In this document: piece after piece, positions 6,595 through 13,145 of the stretch
How the letters are laid out: every line of letters starts with the position of its first letter
Numbering within the stretch: position 1 is the stretch's first letter
Assembly: GCA_045532655.1 (NCBI GenBank)
Contig: JAZSGI010000011.1
Span: 1 to 14,812, forward strand
Source of the DNA: JAVBQJ01 sp045532655
GTDB lineage: Bacteria; Verrucomicrobiota; Lentisphaeria; Victivallales; Victivallaceae
Reading direction: 5' to 3'
Length of the DNA: 14,812 nt
Program-made: the position numbers and the translations under genes
The notes under the pieces: generated by a model
Database searches by the model: none
Seen by the model: only the letters and a program-made list of their open reading frames with translations
What the model was told of the DNA's origin: nothing

Positions 6595-6619
6595 AAATCA
6601 AAAATTATTTGATTTTTTC
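6592..6619 (+). terminator. Weak AT-only hairpin after coaC
   Basis: AAAATCAAA (6594-6602) and TTTGATTTT (6608-6616) can pair around a 5-nt loop, with further Ts after. Only one G-C pair supports the stem, so it is a weak terminator candidate. Its right arm overlaps the -35 box of the next promoter. Confidence 0.25.
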
Positions 6620-6636
6620 ACAAAATCGTGTATATT
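6609..6636 (+). promoter_or_regulatory. Promoter of the DksA-like/lspA/miaA genes
   Basis: TTGATT (6609-6614) and TATATT (6631-6636) are 16 bp apart in the A/T-rich gap after coaC. This gives a leader of about 65 nt before the ATG at 6709. It is the best sigma70-like match in the gap. Confidence 0.5.
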
Positions 6637-6708
6637 AGAGAATGCCGGGAAAGATTCCGTGCTTTTTTCATGTAAAAAAAAATGCTTAAACGAGGGGTAT
6701 TTGAAGAT

Positions 6709-7128
6709 ATGTCACCGAGGAAAAAAAATACAAGTCAGGCAGCCCGTCTTGCGGCATTCACTCCTGAGGAAAAAGAATACTACAAAGCTCTTATGGCAGC
6801 CAGGGATGCCGTTGCAGGCAGCATTCGCAATCATGCAGCAGATGTCTTTGATTGCAGCAACGCTGATAAACGTGGCGTTACTACCCACATGGCAGACATG
6901 AGCAGCGATAACTCCCGTCATGAAATGGAACTCAGAATGATGAGTGCTGACGGTACTGATATCGACCTGATCGATGACGCCCTGCAGCGTCTCTTCAACG
7001 GCGAATATGGTATTTGTCAGGACTGTGGCGAAAAAATCTCAAAAGCCCGCCTTGAAGTCCGTCCCTACGCAAAATATTGTGTCAAATGCAAAAGCAACCG
7101 TGAAAAGAACGGTATGCCGTTGTATTGA
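6709..7128 (+). CDS. DksA/TraR-family C4 zinc-finger protein
   Basis: A 139-residue protein. The N-terminus is basic (SPRKKNTS), followed by a helical, probably coiled-coil region. The C-terminal zinc finger has C103-x2-C106 and C124-x2-C127 in 'YGICQDCGEKISKARLEVRPYAKYCVKCK'. Proteins of this family bind RNA polymerase through the secondary channel and alter promoter output. At the place where DksA has its DxxDxA coiled-coil tip this protein reads HMADMSSDN, which I associate with the subgroup found beside lspA, so a true ppGpp-cofactor role is uncertain. ATG 6709 is preferred (GAGGGG 11 nt upstream); an in-frame ATG at 6682 lacks a ribosome site. The gap to lspA is 34 bp and the two are probably co-transcribed. 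Confidence 0.88.
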   Translation: MSPRKKNTSQAARLAAFTPEEKEYYKALMAARDAVAGSIRNHAADVFDCSNADKRGVTTHMADMSSDNSRHEMELRMMSADGTDIDLIDDALQRLFNGEYGICQDCGEKISKARLEVRPYAKYCVKCKSNREKNGMPLY

Positions 7129-7162
7129 ATTGTGTCATTGATACCGACAGGGGGTACAAGGA

Positions 7163-7876
7163 ATGCCAGAGTCCGATAAACCGGAGACTGCCGGGGACAA
7201 AGCAGAAATCAGCGGGAACAAAGCTGATATGGTCCTGACTGAGACAATGAACAAGGCAGAGGGCAGCGGCAACAAAGTCGGAGGTGCCGATGCTGAAACA
7301 AGCGGAAACAAAGCTGATATTGCCAACGCTGCTGCCGGAAACAGGGAGTCCAAAGCAAAAAAATACCCTGCCATTTCTGCAAAGTGCATCTATTGGGGCA
7401 TTTTTCTTGCCATCGCAGTTTTGGTCATCGATCAGCTTACAAAAGCTGCTGCGGTTTACTGGCTCAAGGGCAAACCTCCTTTTACGGTGATTCCGGAGGT
7501 TCTTGATTTCAGATACGCCGAAAATCCGGGAGCAGCATGGGGCATGTTCGCCGGTCACTCGTGGTTACTGCTTATTATTGCCGTTGTTACCATGTTTCTG
7601 GCATTGCGGTTCATCGATGCCATTGCTGAAGGTTCCATCTGTAAAGCCTTTGCCGTTTTTACTGCCGTCGGCGGTATTGCGGGGAATGCCATTGACAGGA
7701 TTTGGCACGGCTACGTTATCGACTTTATTGCAGTTGATTTGCAATTCTACAAATGGCCCATTTTCAATATTGCTGATTGTGCAATATCCGTCGGAGCCTG
7801 CCTGTATATATTGGTGTCCCTGTTGTACTGCTGCAAAAAAAAGGAAGCCGCAGATGTCAACGGCACAGAAAGCTGA
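7163..7876 (+). CDS. lspA: Lipoprotein signal peptidase (prolipoprotein signal peptidase II) with N-terminal repeat extension
   Basis: A 237-residue inner-membrane aspartyl protease that cleaves signal peptides from lipidated prolipoproteins, such as the two lipoproteins at the left of this window. The catalytic domain (about residues 69-230) has four predicted membrane helices and all LspA motifs: VIDQLTK (D90), AENPGAAWG (120-127), GGIAGNAIDR (170-179), VIDF with catalytic D187, and FNIAD with catalytic D205. Residues 1-68 are an unusual hydrophilic extension rich in Gly, Asn, Lys, Ala and Asp/Glu, with repeated SGNK units. Typical LspA is about 150-170 residues and starts just before helix 1. 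No start codon lies near helix 1, and ATG 7163 has AGGGGG 8 nt upstream, so the extension is probably real. Its 3' end overlaps miaA by 23 bp. Confidence 0.95.
   Translation: MPESDKPETAGDKAEISGNKADMVLTETMNKAEGSGNKVGGADAETSGNKADIANAAAGNRESKAKKYPAISAKCIYWGIFLAIAVLVIDQLTKAAAVYWLKGKPPFTVIPEVLDFRYAENPGAAWGMFAGHSWLLLIIAVVTMFLALRFIDAIAEGSICKAFAVFTAVGGIAGNAIDRIWHGYVIDFIAVDLQFYKWPIFNIADCAISVGACLYILVSLLYCCKKKEAADVNGTES
7211..7320 (+). repeat. Degenerate in-frame repeats in the lspA 5' end
   Basis: Three related 20-bp units start at 7211, 7265 and 7301. The first and third differ at a single base. Offsets (54, 36 and 90 bp) are all multiples of 18 bp, consistent with a decayed six-codon repeat encoding AE-x-SGN followed by K(A/V). 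Confidence 0.65.
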
Positions 7877-8807
7877 CAACAGTCCTGTGCTGTGCATAGC
7901 AGGACCGACAGCATCCGGCAAAAGTTCACTTGCCATAGATATGGCTTTGCGTTTTGATGCGGAAATCGTTTCTGTTGATTCCATGCAGTTATACAAAGGA
8001 ATGGATATCGGCAGCGCAAAACCATCCCCGGCAGAACAGAAAATGGTGCGGCATCACCTGATAGACCTCTTTTCGCTGACTGAAAGTGTTACAGTTTCCA
8101 CCTATTGCAAAATGGCCCGGGAAATTATGGCTGATATCCGTTCAAGGGGGAAAAAAATCATCCTTTGCGGAGGTTCCGGTTTATATCTCAAAACACTGCT
8201 TTACGGAATGGATGATTTACCTGCCGACCCGGTTTTGCGTTCCGGTCTGGAAGCAAAATTTCCTTCTCCTGATTTCATTCCGGCATTGCGGGATGCCCTT
8301 GCTGCGAAAGACCCTGCTGCGAAAAAACTGCCGCAACTGAGTTTGCGCCGGTTATTACGCTTGCTTGAAATCACAGAATTAACAGGATCTTTGCCGCCGC
8401 TGGCGGGTATACAACAAGAGCATACTCTCTTTCCTGCTGTTGTCTGGATATTGCAATGGGAACGGGAAGAATTGAAGTCAAGAATCAGAACAAGAACAGA
8501 AGCTATGCTTGAAGCCGGGTGGATAGAAGAAGCAAAATCCCTTACAGCCAATGGGCTTCTGCAAACTCCGACGGCACGGCAGGCAATAGGCTATAAACAG
8601 ATTTCTAATTTTCTCGCTGGAACAATAAACAGGGAAGAGCTTGTGGAACAAATAGCGACAAAAACATGGCAATTTGCCAGAAGACAGTTGACATGGTTCA
8701 GAAACCAACACCCGGAAGCAGAATTTATCCCGATGCCTGTTCAGGCAGAAAATATGATTTCATGGCCGGAGCCCGGGAGGAACGGGAATACCAGAACGAA
8801 AGAATAA
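7854..8807 (+). CDS. miaA: tRNA dimethylallyltransferase
   Basis: A 317-residue cytoplasmic enzyme that transfers a dimethylallyl group to N6 of A37 in tRNAs reading UNN codons. Motifs in order: P-loop GPTASGKSS (residues 17-25), the SVDSMQLYKGMDIGSAKPS segment with the conserved Asp-Ser-x-Gln, HHLIDLFSLTES, CGGSGLYLKTLLYG, the LRRLLRLLEITELTG helix, QAIGYKQI, and the C-terminal WQFARRQLTWFRN signature. Length is normal for the family. The ATG at 7854 has AAGGAAG close upstream and lies inside the 3' end of lspA (23-bp overlap), indicating coupling. No Hfq gene follows, unlike in many proteobacteria. Confidence 0.96.
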   Translation: MSTAQKADNSPVLCIAGPTASGKSSLAIDMALRFDAEIVSVDSMQLYKGMDIGSAKPSPAEQKMVRHHLIDLFSLTESVTVSTYCKMAREIMADIRSRGKKIILCGGSGLYLKTLLYGMDDLPADPVLRSGLEAKFPSPDFIPALRDALAAKDPAAKKLPQLSLRRLLRLLEITELTGSLPPLAGIQQEHTLFPAVVWILQWEREELKSRIRTRTEAMLEAGWIEEAKSLTANGLLQTPTARQAIGYKQISNFLAGTINREELVEQIATKTWQFARRQLTWFRNQHPEAEFIPMPVQAENMISWPEPGRNGNTRTKE

Positions 8808-8828
8808 ACAAGGTTCTTCCAACCTGTT
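8807..8828 (+). other. Hairpin directly after miaA
   Basis: AACA-A-GGTT (8807-8815) pairs with AACC-TGTT (8821-8828), with one bulged A and a 5-nt loop, beginning within the miaA stop codon. There is no T-run after it, so it is unlikely to be an intrinsic terminator; it may protect the 3' end of an upstream transcript. Confidence 0.3.
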
Positions 8829-8849
8829 AAACTCATAAGAAGGTACAAA

Positions 8850-8888
8850 ATGGAAAAAGAAATCAAGTTTATCGTTGATGGGAATTAA
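8850..8888 (+). CDS. Possible 12-codon leader or gene remnant
   Basis: ATG 8850 opens a 12-codon frame (MEKEIKFIVDGN, stop TAA 8886-8888), preceded by AGAAGG with good spacing. The KFIVDG string resembles the first residues of Mut7-C-type nuclease domains (KFLVDGMLG), so it could be a remnant of a deleted gene. It could instead be a translated leader for the downstream HEPN-like gene, whose start is 33 bp further on, or chance. Too short to decide from sequence alone. Confidence 0.25.
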   Translation: MEKEIKFIVDGN

Positions 8889-8920
8889 AAACACCCGGCA
8901 GGGCATGGACGGAGTAAGAT

Positions 8921-9850
8921 ATGGAAAGTGAAGATTCAGCAAGAAACCTCGACAATACAGGACTGGTCATCCTTTATGGCAGAGAATTGGAGAGTACTCT
9001 GCGTAAACTCGGAGCCTCCGGTACCGGGGCTGGTGAACTGGCAAATTCCATCAAAGACAGAATTCCCCAAAGTCTTTTCCGCGACATCTGTTACATGATG
9101 AGCGTGCGTAACCGTTTTGCCCATGCCGGAATAGATGACGATGAAGAAAAACAGGAAAATTTTGATCCGGAGGATTATAAAGAATTCGCAGAAGGTGTTA
9201 TCCGCCGTCTGAAACGGCTGGCAAATACGGAGCATGCTGACAGTCAAACGACAGAATCAAAGAACACAGAAAAAAGAACCGGAACCGGGAAAAGCAGTTC
9301 TGCAGATCTTTCGCCGGAAGAAATTGAATTTATAAAATTCAAGGCTGAAATGCGCAGACGCATACAGCTTCTCGGCTGTATACCGCTTTTCAACTGGTTT
9401 TACTTTCTCTTCCTCATTCTTGCGGCCTTCCGTAAAGCAGCCGTTCCCATTTCCATCCTGCTGCTCTCTCTGGCCTCACTGCCGCCATTTATAAATGGGT
9501 TCGCCTACCGGGATAATATACATATCCTTTGCGGAACAGCTCTTGCTGCCGCAGGATATATATGGACAATAACTGTATTCAAACATTTATCAGGCAGACC
9601 CCGCTGGTTCTGGTGGTTGCCGGTTATACACGTTATCCGTGTGACAGGAATGTTATTTACCCTGACGGACTGGAAAAAATTTATCACAGGCGGAATAGGC
9701 CTTGCGCTTGATTTTGCCGCAATTCTGGTATTGTTTATTCAGGAGCATCCGTGGAAATTTTTTGTCATTTACACTGTGACTGCTTTTTGTCTGAGTCTGG
9801 GGCATCTGATATTTTTTGTCCCGGCTGAACGGGGAAAGGATGAAAAGTGA
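8921..9850 (+). CDS. Membrane protein with N-terminal HEPN-like domain
   Basis: A 309-residue two-part protein. Residues 1-100 look like an all-helical HEPN domain: 'YGRELESTLRKLG', a helix ending in 'LFRDICYMMSV', and R63-N-R-F-A-H68, which fits the RNxxxH signature of HEPN ribonucleases and of related HEPN domains that only bind partners. Residues 101-148 are a polar linker (many Thr, Ser, Glu, Lys). Residues 149-303 hold about six hydrophobic segments, starting 'LLGCIPLFNWFYFLFLILAAF'. Placing a HEPN-like domain on a multi-span membrane anchor is reminiscent of defence or stress effectors, but that function is inference. Start ATG 8921 has GGAG 6 nt upstream. The stop overlaps the U32 start (GTGA), so the two are probably co-translated. 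I know no named family for the whole protein. Confidence 0.85.
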   Translation: MESEDSARNLDNTGLVILYGRELESTLRKLGASGTGAGELANSIKDRIPQSLFRDICYMMSVRNRFAHAGIDDDEEKQENFDPEDYKEFAEGVIRRLKRLANTEHADSQTTESKNTEKRTGTGKSSSADLSPEEIEFIKFKAEMRRRIQLLGCIPLFNWFYFLFLILAAFRKAAVPISILLLSLASLPPFINGFAYRDNIHILCGTALAAAGYIWTITVFKHLSGRPRWFWWLPVIHVIRVTGMLFTLTDWKKFITGGIGLALDFAAILVLFIQEHPWKFFVIYTVTAFCLSLGHLIFFVPAERGKDEK

Positions 9851-11973
9851 AAAAAAATATCCCGGAAATACTTGCCCCTGCAGGAAACACCGAAATGGCT
9901 CTTGCAGCTTACGCTGCCGGAGCGGATGCAGTATATCTGGGATGCGGGAATTTCAATGCCAGACGCAGAGCAGCAAACTTCACCACAGATGAACTTGGAG
10001 CTTTGGTAAATCACGCTCACAAGCTCGGCAAAAAAACCTATGTCACAGTCAATACTCTTGTCAAAGAAAATGAGCTTCATGACGTTGCCGTACTTCTTGC
10101 AGATATAGTTTCAACAAACGCAGATGCAATAATAGTTCAGGATACAGGGGTACTGAATATCGCCCGGAAATACTTTCCAATGCTGGAATGTCATGCCTCC
10201 ACACAAATGGGTATACATAATGTTTCCGGCATAATGCAAGCAGCTGCATGGGGAGTAAAAAGGGTTATCCTTGAAAGACAGATCACTTTGCCGGAAATAA
10301 AACTTTGCGCCGAAGCAGCAGCAAAAGCAGGCATAGACCTTGAAGTATTTATCCACGGCTCCATGTGCGCTTCGCTTTCCGGCCGCTGCCTGTGGTCTTC
10401 GGCACTGGGCGGCGAATCCGGTAACAGAGGCTGCTGCAAACAGCCGTGCCGCAGAGAGTACTTATTGAAAAACAGGACAGGCAAAGGTGAAATTGCCGGG
10501 CACTGGCTTTCAATGCATGACATGGCAGGAACTTCCTTTATGGAAGAAATGATCGCTCTCGGAATACGCAGTTTCAAAATAGAAGGGCGGTTGCGCTCTC
10601 CGGATTATGTTGTGAAAGCCGTTACCGCATATTCCATGCTTCGCAATGCTGTCTCCGGAACCGGAAGTGAACAGGAAAAAAGTGAAGCCTTTGCCGAAGT
10701 TGAGGCAATTCTGGAACGGACTCCGGCACGTTTCCCCGGTCCCGGCCCGGTTCTTGAAAAAAATGATAAGTGGTTGATCCCATTTGAGGCCGCAGCCTTC
10801 GGCAATGCTGCCGGGGAAGTAAAAGCAGTTGCACGGAACGGTATCGCTGTAAGACTCTCCGCAAGGATCCATCTTGGCGACCGCTTGCGGCTCATTCCTC
10901 CCACGGGTGGTGAAGGCGAAGCCTTCCCGCTCACCAGACTTTGCCGCAGAGGTAAAAATGGCGACGAAGATATAAAAGCCGCATCTGCCGGCGATGTTTT
11001 CATTCCGGGCAATTTCCGTAACATTTGTCAAAAAGGCTCATTACTGCGGAAAATCGGAGAAAGTAATTCAGCTTTCCGCAGACGTGCGGCAACACTGCCG
11101 GAATGGAAGACGGATCTCCGGGCGGAGTTATCATGCACTGCGGCAAATGTGGAATTGTCGATTCCGGAAAGGGGAATATCGATCAGCCGCCCACATGGAG
11201 GAACCCCGGCACGGCAGCACAGTCTTTCTGTTGACAGTCTTATGACGGTTTTTGCAGCCGGGAGTCCGGCAGGCTGGAACATCATACCTGTACCGGGATC
11301 TTTTGTTGAAGGTATTTTTATTCCCGCATCGGTATTGAAACAACTGCGGCGTGATATCTATGCTGAACTGGCACAGCTATTGGCTGACTCCCCGCGCAGC
11401 ATCGCTGCTGCAGACGGTTTGAAAAAATTTGAAGAAACCTTCCGCCGGTCACAAACGAAGCCAGTCAACGGAGCTTTCCGGCATCCGGATTATTCCATCC
11501 CGGCATTTATCCCTGCCGGTCAGGAAGCAGATAAATTACGGGAGCTTGAAACATTTCTCCGTCAACATCCATCAGCAGCTGTTGCAGCGTCTTCATGGGG
11601 TGGTATTTATTGGCTTTCCATGCTCCGCAGCGTTTTCCCGGAAGCAGAATTCATGGTGCGCCCCCCTGCTCCGCTGACAAACTCTGCCGCAATAGATCTT
11701 CTGGCAGAAGCCGGAATAAATTGTTGCGAATCATGGCAGGAGTTGGAAGCAGAAGCGCATAATGCCATTGCAGAAAACTCCCCGCTGCCGGTCAGAAGAG
11801 CAGTAAAAATACCGCCTTTGCTGGTCACAAGGGCTAAGCTCTCCTCCGGTGTAATTACAGACAGAGAGGGTAGAAGATTCCGTATTGCTCCCGTTCCGGG
11901 CGAACCCCTGAATGGGGTGTACGCCATGGATGACAATCCGGTAAACGTATGGGTGGGAAGCGTATTGAAGTGA
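9847..11973 (+). CDS. U32-family protein (RlhA/TrhP-like RNA hydroxylase family)
   Basis: A 708-residue protein beginning VKKNIPEILAPAGNTEMALAAYAAGADAVYLG, the usual TIM-barrel start of U32 proteins. The family signature is at residues 165-201: EVFIHGSMCASLSGRC, then GNRGCCKQPCRREY. Cysteines C174, C181, C197 (or C196) and C201 are candidate iron-sulfur ligands. 'SFKIEGRLRSPDYV' closes the barrel region. The C-terminal half (about 320-700) contains a DUF3656-like part with IPASVLKQLRRDIYAEL. Although first annotated as collagenase-like peptidases, E. coli members RlhA and TrhP are needed for prephenate-dependent hydroxylation of 23S rRNA C2501 and tRNA U34. At 708 residues it is nearest RlhA in layout, but orthology is not proven. 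The start is GTG 9847 with AAAGGA upstream, overlapping the HEPN-like gene's stop by 4 bp. Confidence 0.9.
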   Translation: MKKNIPEILAPAGNTEMALAAYAAGADAVYLGCGNFNARRRAANFTTDELGALVNHAHKLGKKTYVTVNTLVKENELHDVAVLLADIVSTNADAIIVQDTGVLNIARKYFPMLECHASTQMGIHNVSGIMQAAAWGVKRVILERQITLPEIKLCAEAAAKAGIDLEVFIHGSMCASLSGRCLWSSALGGESGNRGCCKQPCRREYLLKNRTGKGEIAGHWLSMHDMAGTSFMEEMIALGIRSFKIEGRLRSPDYVVKAVTAYSMLRNAVSGTGSEQEKSEAFAEVEAILERTPARFPGPGPVLEKNDKWLIPFEAAAFGNAAGEVKAVARNGIAVRLSARIHLGDRLRLIPPTGGEGEAFPLTRLCRRGKNGDEDIKAASAGDVFIPGNFRNICQKGSLLRKIGESNSAFRRRAATLPEWKTDLRAELSCTAANVELSIPERGISISRPHGGTPARQHSLSVDSLMTVFAAGSPAGWNIIPVPGSFVEGIFIPASVLKQLRRDIYAELAQLLADSPRSIAAADGLKKFEETFRRSQTKPVNGAFRHPDYSIPAFIPAGQEADKLRELETFLRQHPSAAVAASSWGGIYWLSMLRSVFPEAEFMVRPPAPLTNSAAIDLLAEAGINCCESWQELEAEAHNAIAENSPLPVRRAVKIPPLLVTRAKLSSGVITDREGRRFRIAPVPGEPLNGVYAMDDNPVNVWVGSVLK

Positions 11974-11995
11974 CCTGCCGATGCTCTTCAGATAC
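11962..11995. other. Inverted repeat spanning the convergent gene ends
   Basis: GTATTGAAG (11962-11970) pairs with CTTCAGATAC (11986-11995) with one bulged G. The left arm lies in the U32 gene end and the right arm in the holA end, including its stop codon. A short TTTT follows on the plus strand (11999-12005). It could act as a weak shared terminator for the convergent genes. Confidence 0.3.
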
Positions 11996-13082
11996 TGCAT
12001 ATTTTGCGGATCAATTTATCAAGCACAGCAACGGGTTTACCGATGCCATTCACTAAAGCCACATTGGCCTCAAGCAAAGCAGAAAATACGGCAGCAAGCT
12101 GCTGCGGAGAAAATTTCTGTGCCGCCTCGCATAATTTGAAAGCACGGTACGGATGTATTTTAAACAGCGAACAATCAGGAAATGCTTTTTTATCTTCTTC
12201 AGTTATACTCTGAAAATAATTGGGTCCGAAACGCTCCGGCATACCTATGGCATGCATTTCTGACCGGGTACGCAGGATATCTTCAAATGTTCCCGCTGCT
12301 GTATACAGCAACGACAGCTCCCCACCTGAACGGCCTTTCATCTGATGCAACAGTTTCCCAAGTAATTTGAATGCCTGATTTTTATCACGGTTCCGCAGGG
12401 CCTCAGCCAACTCCCAGCCGGGAGCTTCTCCGGAGGCAGAAATCACATTCTGCACATCTTCCACTGTCAGCAATGTATTATCTTCTCCCTGCCAGGTGAA
12501 AAGTTTATCAAGTTCAGAATACATCAAAGCTGTGTCAGTACCAACGGCAGCCAAAACCAGTTCCTGAGCCCGCATATCCAGAGATTTATTCATTGCCAGA
12601 GCGTATTCTTCAAGTTTTATACGCATGCTTTCTTTGGATTCTTTCCGTTTCGGGTCGGGCAACGAAAGAGTTTCAATAATAACTCCCGGACAGCTTTTCA
12701 AGGACTTTGCGGAAGCTTTACGACCATCAAGACCAAGGCCGCTGGCAAGAAAACGTATATCTTCCGGCAAACCATTCTGTAAAACTGCCAGAAGGATCTT
12801 GAAACCACGGGCCGTATCTCCGGTATCAAGCTCACTGAATCCCGTAAAATTCATCAGAAATACTGTTTTCTGCGATGTCAGAAACGGTGGTGTACGCAAC
12901 GATGCGGCACATTCCGCCAGAATATCGCCATTGCTGCGTATGCCGTCATCACCGCGAATGATCTCCCATTCGGTATTCTCTTCCGGCAGAATACTGCCCG
13001 CCCACTCAACTGCAATGCCCCTTGCCCGCTTTTTAACAGCAAAATCATCGCTGCCGGAAATTATCCTGATTTCTCCAGACAT
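11988..13082 (-). CDS. holA: DNA polymerase III subunit delta
   Basis: A 364-residue clamp-loader subunit that opens the sliding clamp at the replication fork. The N-terminus (IRIISGSDDFAVKKRA) is the degenerate nucleotide-binding domain start typical of HolA, with 'TVFLMNF' and 'DIRFLASGLGLDGRKASAKSL' in domain I. The family landmark 'GTDTALMYSELDKLFTW' followed by 'LTVEDVQNVISASGEAPGWELAEALRNRDKNQAFKLLGKLL' is in the middle, and the C-terminal collar helices end in 'DKLIRKICSI'. Length is normal. ATG 13082 has AAGGA about 10 nt upstream. It lies 63 bp downstream of the glycosyltransferase gene on the same strand and is convergent with the U32 gene (14-bp gap). Confidence 0.9.
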   Translation of the reverse strand: MSGEIRIISGSDDFAVKKRARGIAVEWAGSILPEENTEWEIIRGDDGIRSNGDILAECAASLRTPPFLTSQKTVFLMNFTGFSELDTGDTARGFKILLAVLQNGLPEDIRFLASGLGLDGRKASAKSLKSCPGVIIETLSLPDPKRKESKESMRIKLEEYALAMNKSLDMRAQELVLAAVGTDTALMYSELDKLFTWQGEDNTLLTVEDVQNVISASGEAPGWELAEALRNRDKNQAFKLLGKLLHQMKGRSGGELSLLYTAAGTFEDILRTRSEMHAIGMPERFGPNYFQSITEEDKKAFPDCSLFKIHPYRAFKLCEAAQKFSPQQLAAVFSALLEANVALVNGIGKPVAVLDKLIRKICSI

Positions 13083-13145
13083 ATTATTCTCAAATCCTTA
13101 TCAGTCCTTCAGCATAAACTTTCAATATTTCTGCCGCTTTATATC

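Noticed and set aside
7211..7320. CRISPR-like array
   Set aside because: Units are degenerate, in frame with lspA, multiples of 18 bp and without unique spacers; this is a coding repeat.
7082..7558. 158-residue minus-strand frame opposite lspA
   Set aside because: Its repeats are the mirror of the lspA N-terminal repeats, and no domain or start signal supports it.
10510..11031. 173-residue minus-strand frame within the U32 gene
   Set aside because: Antisense to a well-conserved 708-codon gene with clear family motifs; no independent evidence.
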